Shown here: piece by piece, positions 32,982 to 40,441 of the stretch
Position numbering within the stretch: the first letter of the stretch is position 1
Layout of the letters: each line of letters starts with the position of its first letter
Assembly (NCBI GenBank): GCA_902589965.1
Contig: CACIUX010000003.1
Coordinates: 1-64,000, forward strand
Reading direction: 5' to 3'
Length of the DNA: 64,000 nt
Source: an uncultured SAR86 cluster bacterium
GTDB taxonomy: Bacteria > Pseudomonadota > Gammaproteobacteria > Magnimaribacterales > AG-339-G14
Notes under the pieces: generated by a model
Database searches by the model: none
What the model was told of the DNA's origin: nothing
What the model saw: only the letters and a program-made list of their open reading frames with translations
Position numbers and translations under genes: made by a program

Positions 32982-34076
32982 ATATTTGATTTAGTGATTA
33001 TTGGTGCTGGGGTTGTAGGTCTAGCTGTTGGAAGATGTTTCTCTGAAGCAGGATTGTCTGTTTTGATTGTTGAGAAAGAAGAAAGATCTGGTGAATCAAC
33101 TTCTTCGAGAAACTCCGGAGTTATTCATGCTGGAATGTATTATCCTGATGACACCTTAAAAGCAAGACTATGCGTTGAAGGTAATGCACTTTTATATGAA
33201 TATGCTTCAAAAAAAAGGATAGATCATAAAAGAATTGGAAAATATATAGTTGCTTGTTCAAAATCTGACTTTGAAAAGTTGGACTTTATTTATGACCAAG
33301 GCATAAAAAATGGTGTAGAAATATTAAAAGTTACAAAGGAAGAAATTGAATCCAGCGAAAGTGATTTATCTGTCTGTGCTGGTCTTTTTTCTCCAAATAC
33401 AGGAATTATTGATGTTCCAGAACTTTTGACAGCTCTTGAAGGTGACATCCAACATAATTCTGGAATGATTTCTTTCAGAACAAAATGTGAAAAAGTTGAA
33501 AGGAAAAATGATGTATTCATTATTCATTGCTCCTCTCATGAAAATTTTATAGTTGAATCTAAATTTCTTATCAATTGTTCAGGATTAGATTCAGAAAATA
33601 TATCAAAAAAAATGAGTTTTTTAGATAAACGACATGTACATAAAATAAATTTAGCCAAAGGGCATTATTTTAAATATTCTGGCAAAAATCCATTTAAGAA
33701 ACTAATTTATCCAATACACAATGAATCTTCTCTGGGTATTCATGTTGGATTTGATTTATCGGGGCAGCTTAGATTTGGACCAGATTTGTCTTGGGTTTCA
33801 GAAGTTGACTATTCTTTTGATGAAACTCTTAAATCAAAATTCGTCAAAGAAATTAAGTCATATTGGAAAAACTTAGATCCAAATAAACTTCATCCAGATT
33901 ACACGGGCATTAGACCAAAAGTCCAAAGAAAGGGTGAGAAAATGAAGGATTTCATAATTTCCGATTGTAATGATCATGGTATAAAAGGTTTAATAAATCT
34001 TCAGGGTATTGAAAGTCCTGGCGTTACAAGTTCACTTGCAATAGCAGAATACGTCAAAGAGCTAACCCTTAATTGA
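32982..34076 (+). CDS. FAD-dependent oxidoreductase, L-2-hydroxyglutarate oxidase-like, probable AUA start
   Basis: The N-terminal dinucleotide-binding motif VIIGAGVVGLAVG and the signature SSRNSGVIHAGMYYP near residues 44-58, followed by KARLCVEGNALLYEY, match the LhgO/L2HGDH family. The C-terminal NLQGIESPGVTSSLA is also typical. A GTG at 32994 would begin right at the first beta strand and is poorly placed relative to the ribosome site. ATA at 32982, four bases after AGGTG, restores (M)FDLVIIGAG, the usual N-terminus of the family, and gives 364 residues. An in-frame TGA at 32976-32978 blocks longer forms. It converges on galE with a 15 bp overlap. The enzyme would oxidise a 2-hydroxyacid at the membrane. 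Confidence 0.85.
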   Translation: MFDLVIIGAGVVGLAVGRCFSEAGLSVLIVEKEERSGESTSSRNSGVIHAGMYYPDDTLKARLCVEGNALLYEYASKKRIDHKRIGKYIVACSKSDFEKLDFIYDQGIKNGVEILKVTKEEIESSESDLSVCAGLFSPNTGIIDVPELLTALEGDIQHNSGMISFRTKCEKVERKNDVFIIHCSSHENFIVESKFLINCSGLDSENISKKMSFLDKRHVHKINLAKGHYFKYSGKNPFKKLIYPIHNESSLGIHVGFDLSGQLRFGPDLSWVSEVDYSFDETLKSKFVKEIKSYWKNLDPNKLHPDYTGIRPKVQRKGEKMKDFIISDCNDHGIKGLINLQGIESPGVTSSLAIAEYVKELTLN

Positions 34077-35051
34077 TTTAACCATTTCCTCTAATCCATA
34101 TGAAGATTTCCATTTAAGAATATCTTTTGCTTTAGAAGGGTTTGAATATGAAATTGCAATATCTCCTTTTCTCCTTCCAAAGTATTCATATTGAATACTT
34201 GTAGAATAGATATTTTCAAAAGTTCTGAGTGTTTCTAGAACGCTATAACCAGAGCCAGTGCCTAAATTGAAAACATCCCATAAGGGTGAATCTTGCTTTA
34301 GCATGTAAGTCATAGCTGAAATATGTCCTGAAATAAGATCGTCTATATGTATAAAATCTCTTATGCAAGTTTTGTCCGGAGTTTTATAATCTTGTCCATA
34401 GATCTTAAGTTTTTGCTTTTTTCCTTCAATAACATCCAAAATATTTTCAAAAAGATTTTTCAAGTAGGCAGGCTTTTTTTCTTTATAAAAATGATTTAAT
34501 TTATCACCGACTGGATTGAAATATCTAAGACATAAAACGCTCCATGAATCCTTATGTTTAAATGTTTTTTTTAGTATTTCTTCTGCTAATACTTTTGATT
34601 CGCCATAAGGGCTTAATGGCTGAAGAGAATGATTTTCATCTAACGGAAGATATATTGGTTTCCCATAAACACTAGCACTGCTACTAAAAACAAATCTTTT
34701 AAGATTCTTATTTTTTTTACTAAAAGCATTCAGCAATTTTTCTGTTCCTTTTACGTTAGTTTCATAATATTTCTCTGGAAATTTATGAGACTCTGGAACA
34801 GACTTTAAACCCGCAAAGTGAAATATAAAATCAATATTATTCTGATCAAAAAAATTATCTAACTCATCAGAATGTCCAATATTGCAATAATGAATTGTTA
34901 TATTTGAAGAAAATTTTAAAATTTTTTTTTCTAGGGATTTTTTATTTTCTATTTCTTTATCAATTATTTTTACCTTGTAACCCTTTTTATCTAAAGCAAG
35001 AGACAAGTGACTTCCTATATATCCCAATCCTCCAGTAACTAAAATATTCAT
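34062..35051 (-). CDS. galE: UDP-glucose 4-epimerase GalE
   Basis: In this 329-residue extended SDR, VTGGLGYIGSHLS is at residues 5-17, HFAGLKSV is the GalE-typical active-site loop near residues 77-84, SSSASVYG follows, and SPYGESK holds the catalytic tyrosine and lysine near residues 146-152. RYFNPVGD, a GalE substrate-loop motif, is near residue 177. It interconverts UDP-glucose and UDP-galactose (or the N-acetyl forms) for glycan synthesis. It ends 15 bp inside the convergent oxidoreductase gene. It is one of the genes lying between the two tRNA genes. Confidence 0.9.
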   Translation of the reverse strand: MNILVTGGLGYIGSHLSLALDKKGYKVKIIDKEIENKKSLEKKILKFSSNITIHYCNIGHSDELDNFFDQNNIDFIFHFAGLKSVPESHKFPEKYYETNVKGTEKLLNAFSKKNKNLKRFVFSSSASVYGKPIYLPLDENHSLQPLSPYGESKVLAEEILKKTFKHKDSWSVLCLRYFNPVGDKLNHFYKEKKPAYLKNLFENILDVIEGKKQKLKIYGQDYKTPDKTCIRDFIHIDDLISGHISAMTYMLKQDSPLWDVFNLGTGSGYSVLETLRTFENIYSTSIQYEYFGRRKGDIAISYSNPSKAKDILKWKSSYGLEEMVKSIKG

Positions 35052-35070
35052 TTAATAAACATAGAAAACT

Positions 35071-35928
35071 TCAATCATTGGAAAAATCATAATTAACGTT
35101 TTGATCCTTTTCCCTTTTATCTAAACTTTTGTAAGACTTTCTTAGAGAATTATTCAAAGATACTACTTTTTGAAGTAATTCGAATTTTTTACTAATTGAA
35201 TCAGAATAATTTATCAATGCAGCTGTATCTTTTGTAAAACAAGCTCCTCCAAAACCTCTTTTTCCATCATGGCCTGGCACTGACATATGAGAATTTCCTA
35301 TCCTTTCATCTAATGAAAGAATGTTTATAAAATCAACCCAATTTTCCTTTGTATCTAGCTCATCAAAAATATCTTTTATTCCATTAAAAAACAAAACCTT
35401 CGTAGCTAGAAAAGAGTTTATTGAATATTTGATTAGTGAAGCAGTTTCCATATCCACGTTAAAATATTTTTTAGTTAAGCAAGATGAGAAATTTCTATAT
35501 AAAAGTTCAACTTCTTTACATGTTGATTTTTCTCCCCCAAGGATAACAAATGGAGAATTAATAAAGTCCTCATTAGCATGTTTCTCTCTAAGAAATTCTG
35601 GATTATAAACAATGGAATCTTGATCATTAGTTAGCTTGTTTAATAGGTCTGGTAAAATTGTGCTTTTAAGTATTTTTGGAATTCCATTAAAGTTATTTTC
35701 TAACTCTTTGAAAACATTATTAACAATGGACGGGTCTTGGCTTCCATCTTTTTTCATAGGAGTGGGGACGCAGATAAAAATGAAGTCTGGTTTAAATTTT
35801 TTTAATTCTTCAATCGTGGTTCCATATCTTGGATCTACAATAAATTTATCTCTTACTTTGGAAAAACCATGATCGGTTGCCTGACCCACAAAACCATGCC
35901 CTATAATTCCTAATTTAATTTTTTTCAT
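35071..35928 (-). CDS. Short UDP-glucose dehydrogenase-like protein
   Basis: This 285-residue protein has the NAD motif GIIGHGFVGQA, the YNPEFLREKHANEDF block, lysine 167, and catalytic cysteine 230 in GFGGACFTKDT (FTKDT replaces the usual FPKDT). Like the protein at 30112-30906 it ends soon after the cysteine motif and lacks the C-terminal UDP-binding domain. The tail after residue 265 is charged and looks unstructured. It sits 1 bp after a UDP-glucuronate-epimerase-like gene, which suggests the pair makes and epimerises a uronic acid. The missing domain makes direct UDP-glucose oxidation uncertain. Confidence 0.82.
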   Translation of the reverse strand: MKKIKLGIIGHGFVGQATDHGFSKVRDKFIVDPRYGTTIEELKKFKPDFIFICVPTPMKKDGSQDPSIVNNVFKELENNFNGIPKILKSTILPDLLNKLTNDQDSIVYNPEFLREKHANEDFINSPFVILGGEKSTCKEVELLYRNFSSCLTKKYFNVDMETASLIKYSINSFLATKVLFFNGIKDIFDELDTKENWVDFINILSLDERIGNSHMSVPGHDGKRGFGGACFTKDTAALINYSDSISKKFELLQKVVSLNNSLRKSYKSLDKREKDQNVNYDFSND

Positions 35929-35929
35929 G

Positions 35930-36883
35930 TCATTTGTCTTTGTAGGTTGAGTACCAACTTAAAAAATTTGTCATTCCGTCTTCAAATAAAGTTTCAGGCT
36001 CATATTTTAAAATTTCTCGGGACTTTGTAAGGTCTGCCAAAGTTTTCTGAACCTCATCTTCAGAATTTTCAAATTTTAAAATTGCTTTTTTACCAAAATA
36101 ATTTTCTATGAAAGATATCATTCTCGCTAATTTAATGGGTTTATTATTACCTAAATTAAAAACTTGATGATCTAGACATTCAAAATCAGTACTTTTTAAA
36201 ATTCCGTCACAAATATCATCTATATATGTCATATCTCTACTCATAAGAGCATTGTTATAAACAGTAATGGGCAAGTCATTAGATATATTTTTGCTAAATT
36301 TAAAATAGGCCATATCTGGTCTTCCAAATGGTCCGTAAACAGTGAAAAATCTTAGTCCTATTATTCCTAAATTAAATTCTTTGCTATAAAAATCAGCAAT
36401 ATCCTCGTTAAATTTTTTTGTTAAGCCATAAAATGACTGAGGATTTAGCTGAATATCTTCAGCAAGGGGAAATTTTTTTTGTTTTCCGTAAACAGAACTG
36501 CTAGAAGCATAAATTAATTTTATTTTAGAGTATCTAACGTTTTCTATTATGTTTGAAAAAGCTGTCAAATTAGAATCAACATATGATTTAGGGTTAATTT
36601 TTGAAAAACGAACTCCTGCTTGAGCAGCAAGGTGAATTACTATATCTGGTTTTTCCTTTTTAAATATTTGAGAAACAGAGTTAAAATTACTTAAATCATT
36701 TTTGTGAAAATTGAATCTCTTGAAACCCTGCAGTTTTTTTAACCTTAGCTTTTTTAATTTTGTATCATAGTAATTATTCATTGAATCAATACCGGTTACT
36801 TGATAATTAGAATCTAAAAGCAATTTAGAGATATGGAACCCCACAAAACCTGATGAGCCAGAAATTAAGACTTTTTTTACCAT
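35930..36883 (-). CDS. UDP-glucuronate 4-epimerase-like protein
   Basis: In this 317-residue extended SDR, SGSSGFVGFH is near residues 8-17, followed by GIDSMNNYYDTKLK, which is typical of UDP-glucuronate 4-epimerases. The catalytic SFYGLTK is near residues 147-153, and LRFFTVYGPFGRPDMAYFKF (a GAE family landmark) is about residues 174-193. It would make UDP-galacturonate from UDP-glucuronate. The start codon lies 5 bp after the CCA end of tRNA-Cys, leaving no separate ribosome site, and the gene is 1 bp from the short dehydrogenase gene that could supply the uronic acid. Confidence 0.87.
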   Translation of the reverse strand: MVKKVLISGSSGFVGFHISKLLLDSNYQVTGIDSMNNYYDTKLKKLRLKKLQGFKRFNFHKNDLSNFNSVSQIFKKEKPDIVIHLAAQAGVRFSKINPKSYVDSNLTAFSNIIENVRYSKIKLIYASSSSVYGKQKKFPLAEDIQLNPQSFYGLTKKFNEDIADFYSKEFNLGIIGLRFFTVYGPFGRPDMAYFKFSKNISNDLPITVYNNALMSRDMTYIDDICDGILKSTDFECLDHQVFNLGNNKPIKLARMISFIENYFGKKAILKFENSEDEVQKTLADLTKSREILKYEPETLFEDGMTNFLSWYSTYKDK

Positions 36884-36888
36884 TTATG

Positions 36889-36962
36889 TGGAGGCTGAGG
36901 TCGGAATCGAACCGGCGTACACGGATTTGCAGTCCGCTGCATAACCACTCTGCCACTCAGCC
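36889..36962 (-). tRNA. cysT: tRNA-Cys (anticodon GCA)
   Basis: The reverse complement folds as a 74-base tRNA with encoded CCA. The acceptor is GGCTGAG pairing CTCAGCC, the discriminator is U, and the anticodon loop CTGCAAA gives GCA. The T-stem GCCGG/CCGAC has one C-A mismatch, which is unusual but leaves four pairs. It begins 2 bp after the stop of the DegT aminotransferase gene and ends 5 bp before the next start. In E. coli cysT is between glyW and leuZ, downstream of pgsA. Confidence 0.95.
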
Positions 36963-36964
36963 AA

Positions 36965-38077
36965 TTAATTTTCAAAAGATTGTATAGCATTAGAGATATA
37001 TTCTGAATCTTTTATGCTCAAATGTGGACCTATAGGAATACTTAAAATATTTTTAGCTGCAAATTCTGAATTTTCACTATGAATTTTGTTTGTGCTTACT
37101 AGGTTTTTAAAAGCACTCATTTTTGATAAGGGTTTTGGATAATATACACCTGTATTAATGCCCAGATTTTTTAGGTGTTGAGCCAATAAATTTCTTTTTT
37201 CTAACAAAATTGGAAATTGATGGAAAACTGAATGCTGATTTGAATTTAATTCAATCAACCTAATTTTTTCAGCTTTTATTTTTTTTAGAAATAACTTTGC
37301 TTGTTTTATTCTTAATTGATTATTTTTATTAAGACTTTTGATTTTTTCATTTAAAACAAAAGCCTGAATTGAGTCTATTCTTGAGTTCCTTCCAGCCAAA
37401 ATATGATCATAAGTATCTATTCGTCCATGATTTGCAATTTTTTTTGCTTTCTCATATAAATTTTTTTTATTTGTCACAATGGCTCCAGAATCGCCAAAAG
37501 CACCTAAGTTTTTTGTTGGATAGAAGCTAAATGTGCCAATATCACCAAAATTTCCAACCTTTTTTCCTTTAAATTCTGCACCATGCGCCTGAGAACAGTC
37601 TTCTATCAGTTTGATATTGTATTTCTTTGTTAATTTAAGGATTTCTGACATATTGCATGGATTTCCGAATAAATGAACAATAATTATTGCGCTGGTTTTT
37701 TTAGAAATTAAAGATTTAATTGACTCTATAGAAACATTGAAGTCCTTTAAGTCTATATCTGCTAAGACAAGTTTGTAGCCTCCTCTTATTACTGCTTCTG
37801 CGGGGGATAGAAAAGTAAAATTTGGCACTATGATTTCAGATTTCTTTGGTAGGCCGAGGCTTTCAAGAGCAATTTCAATAGCATCTGTTCCATTGCCAAC
37901 ACCTAAACAATACTTGCTGTCATTGAAATCTTGGAAGTTCTTTTGAAATCTTTCTACCTCTTGCCCGCCAATAAAATTCTTTTTATTAATCAAATTTGAA
38001 ATCCCATCCAAAGTTCTTTTTTTAGATGGCTTAGTTAGAGTGAGATCAATGAATTGTATGTTACTACTCTTTCGCAT
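36965..38077 (-). CDS. DegT/DnrJ/EryC1/StrS sugar aminotransferase
   Basis: This 370-residue protein has the features of PLP sugar aminotransferases: VGNGTDAIEIAL near residues 60-71, a glutamate-aspartate pair in LIEDCSQAHGA, and the PLP lysine 189 in FYPTKNLGAFGDSG. It would aminate an NDP-keto-sugar (for example at C-3 or C-4). A free amino sugar of this kind could also be the substrate of the N-formyltransferase encoded at 5544-6179. It overlaps pgsA by 14 bp upstream and stops 2 bp before tRNA-Cys, so it was inserted or placed neatly between pgsA and the tRNA. Confidence 0.92.
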   Translation of the reverse strand: MRKSSNIQFIDLTLTKPSKKRTLDGISNLINKKNFIGGQEVERFQKNFQDFNDSKYCLGVGNGTDAIEIALESLGLPKKSEIIVPNFTFLSPAEAVIRGGYKLVLADIDLKDFNVSIESIKSLISKKTSAIIIVHLFGNPCNMSEILKLTKKYNIKLIEDCSQAHGAEFKGKKVGNFGDIGTFSFYPTKNLGAFGDSGAIVTNKKNLYEKAKKIANHGRIDTYDHILAGRNSRIDSIQAFVLNEKIKSLNKNNQLRIKQAKLFLKKIKAEKIRLIELNSNQHSVFHQFPILLEKRNLLAQHLKNLGINTGVYYPKPLSKMSAFKNLVSTNKIHSENSEFAAKNILSIPIGPHLSIKDSEYISNAIQSFEN

Positions 38078-38576
38078 AGATATAATTTAGCAAAGACAGC
38101 CAAGCAAATAATGCCGAAAGAATAATTAAAAACTCAGCTAATTTACTATATTGAGAATCAAGGAAAATAATTGAAACTCCAATAGATAAAAATTGAAAAA
38201 AAGTTTTAAATTTACCAAAAAAATTTACCTTAGATCTATTCTTCTCTCCTAATTCTAAGAAATACTGTCGAATCATATTCACTGTAAATTCTCTTATTAA
38301 AATTAATAAAGTCATTATTAAAAAAATAAAATTATCGAAATGAAACGAGATAAAAATTAATAATACGCAAACAAATATTTTATCTGCTAAAAGATCTAAG
38401 TTTGACCCCAAAATAGTTTCATTATTTGTCTTTCTGGCCAGAAAACCGTCAAGAAAATCTGTAAAACTAGCAATAAAAAAAATTACTAAAGCCAAATAAT
38501 TATTACCTGACATTAACAGATAAATGATTGGTAAAATTAATATTACTCTTGATAGGGAAATAAAATTTGGGAGCAT
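38064..38576 (-). CDS. pgsA: CDP-diacylglycerol-glycerol-3-phosphate 3-phosphatidyltransferase
   Basis: This 170-residue membrane protein has the CDP-alcohol phosphotransferase motif in DFLDGFLARK, followed after eight residues by GSNLDLLADK. This gives the D-x2-D-G-x2-A-R-x8-G-x3-D-x3-D pattern near residues 40-66. About five hydrophobic helices follow the usual arrangement. PgsA makes phosphatidylglycerol phosphate in the inner membrane. It follows uvrC by 68 bp, as in E. coli and many relatives. In the other direction it now overlaps an aminotransferase gene instead of preceding glycine, cysteine and leucine tRNAs. Confidence 0.93.
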   Translation of the reverse strand: MLPNFISLSRVILILPIIYLLMSGNNYLALVIFFIASFTDFLDGFLARKTNNETILGSNLDLLADKIFVCVLLIFISFHFDNFIFLIMTLLILIREFTVNMIRQYFLELGEKNRSKVNFFGKFKTFFQFLSIGVSIIFLDSQYSKLAEFLIILSALFAWLSLLNYIYAKE

Positions 38577-38644
38577 TAATATGATTTCCTATTTAAGTTC
38601 GACAGTTACCTTATTATTAGGCCAAATGATTAAAGGTTCAAATA

Positions 38645-40441
38645 TTATTGTCTGTTAAAAAAATCATATATAGCTTTTGCCTTTGTTGATCCTATTCCCT
38701 CAATAGATTTTATCTGCTCTTCACTAGCCTCCTTCAGAGATTTTATGCCTCCAAAATGTCTAAGAAGGTCCCTTTTATTTCTTTTTCCAATACCTTTAAT
38801 TTCATCAAGAGTTGATTGAGAGACATTTTTTCTTCTTTTTTTACTCCGTGATAAAGCAAATCTATGAGATTCATCTCTAATAAATTGAAGAAGGCGTTTG
38901 CCTTCATTTTCCAAGTCTATTCTAATTATCTTTCCATCTGAAAAATAGAGAACGTCATCATATTTAGAATTTCTACCTGGGCCTTTGACTAGTGAAAATA
39001 TTTTTGTATTACAATCCTCATATTTTTCAATTTCTTTCATTGCTGAAGAAAGTTGTCCCTTGCCGCCATCTATAACAACTAGATCAGGAAAGTTATTACC
39101 ATCTCTTTCAAGTCTCTTAAATCTCCTAGATAAAACTTCTTTCATAGCTAGATAATCATCATTTTTATTAATTTTTATATTAAAAGTTCGATACTGTTTT
39201 TTTTGGGGTCCATCTTTATCAAATACCACACATGATGCGGTGACATTTTTACCTGATAAATGACTGACATCGAAACCTTCAATCCAATTTATTTTTGAGC
39301 CGGTTTTATCTTCAATAGATGAAAGCCCATCTAATATCCAAGGATAATTGTATTGACGTTGTAGGCCGTCATCTGATTGTATGAGAGATAGCTCAAAAAT
39401 TTTTTTATTTTTGAAGTTCTTTTTCTCCAAGTAGATCTTTTTATCTCTTAACTGTGTTTTTAAGTTTTTAAATTTAAAATCTGACAACAAAGTAAGATTT
39501 TCCAAGTTTTTTTCTATTAAAATCTTTGAAAGGAAACTTTCCATCAGTTCTTCATCTGATATGAGAATATCTTTCTTAGAAAAATAGTTCTCAGAATTGA
39601 TCAGCCAACCATCTTTAATTTCTAATATTGAAATGCAGTTTACAAAATCATTTGATTTCTTTGTCATCACGATCGCCTTATCATAAATGGTAAAAACGGA
39701 CTGATCTTTTTGGATATCTCTATAAGCCTTGATTTTATCTCTGAAAATGGCAGCTCTCTCAAATTCTTTCAAGGAAGCGTATTTATCCATTTTGCTATAA
39801 AGAACATCAAGAAAAGATTTATCCTTTCCCTCAATAAATTTTATTGCTGAATTAATCTCTTCAAGATAATTTTTCTGTGATATTTTTCCGACGCACGGAG
39901 CTGAACATTTACCTATTTGATGTTGTATGCATGGTCTTGTGCGATTTTTAAAAACCATATCCGAACAATTTCTTACGCCAAACAATGTTCTTGTTAGTTC
40001 CATGGATTGCCTTGCTGCCGTTACATTTGCGTAAGGTCCTAGCTTTATCCCATTAAGTTTTTTGTTTCTGGTTAAATAAATTCCTGGAAAATCGTGATTA
40101 GATGAAAAATAGATAGCTGGAAAAGATTTATCATCTCTAAACTGAACATTGAAAGGAGGTTTTAATTTTCTAATTAAGTTTTGCTCGAGAAGCAAAGCAT
40201 CGCTTTCTGTTTTAGTTAGAAATATTTCTAAAAACTTTATCTTATTAATTAATTCATTTTTCTTTCTATCCTTTGATAGTGAAAGATAAGACTTAAGTCT
40301 GTTTGAAAGATTTTTTGCTTTGCCAACATAAAGAATCTTATTGTACTCATCATAAAATTTATAAACTCCTGGAAGTTTTGGTAGATCCTTTTCCTTTGAG
40401 AAAATTTCTTTTGTTTTAGTGTACTGATATTGCTCTTCCAT
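38645..40441 (-). CDS. uvrC: Excinuclease ABC subunit C
   Basis: This 598-residue protein has an N-terminal GIY-YIG nuclease domain (PGVYKFYDEYNKILYVGKAK, about residues 23-42), the cysteine-rich FGVRNCSD region, and a UVR domain near residues 205-240. The RNase H-like nuclease part has WIEGFDVSHLSG and VVIDGGKGQL near residues 385-460, and a C-terminal tandem helix-hairpin-helix (IKGIGKRNKRDLL) follows. It makes both incisions during nucleotide excision repair with UvrA and UvrB. The length is close to the usual 610. Its start overlaps the end of ggt by 26 bp, which is unusual for unrelated genes. Confidence 0.97.
   Translation of the reverse strand: MEEQYQYTKTKEIFSKEKDLPKLPGVYKFYDEYNKILYVGKAKNLSNRLKSYLSLSKDRKKNELINKIKFLEIFLTKTESDALLLEQNLIRKLKPPFNVQFRDDKSFPAIYFSSNHDFPGIYLTRNKKLNGIKLGPYANVTAARQSMELTRTLFGVRNCSDMVFKNRTRPCIQHQIGKCSAPCVGKISQKNYLEEINSAIKFIEGKDKSFLDVLYSKMDKYASLKEFERAAIFRDKIKAYRDIQKDQSVFTIYDKAIVMTKKSNDFVNCISILEIKDGWLINSENYFSKKDILISDEELMESFLSKILIEKNLENLTLLSDFKFKNLKTQLRDKKIYLEKKNFKNKKIFELSLIQSDDGLQRQYNYPWILDGLSSIEDKTGSKINWIEGFDVSHLSGKNVTASCVVFDKDGPQKKQYRTFNIKINKNDDYLAMKEVLSRRFKRLERDGNNFPDLVVIDGGKGQLSSAMKEIEKYEDCNTKIFSLVKGPGRNSKYDDVLYFSDGKIIRIDLENEGKRLLQFIRDESHRFALSRSKKRRKNVSQSTLDEIKGIGKRNKRDLLRHFGGIKSLKEASEEQIKSIEGIGSTKAKAIYDFFNRQ

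Noticed and set aside
38577-38644. Search for the missing tRNA-Gly between uvrC and pgsA
   Set aside because: The 68 bp gap has no cloverleaf and is too short for a tRNA with flanks; no tRNA-Gly was found elsewhere in the window.
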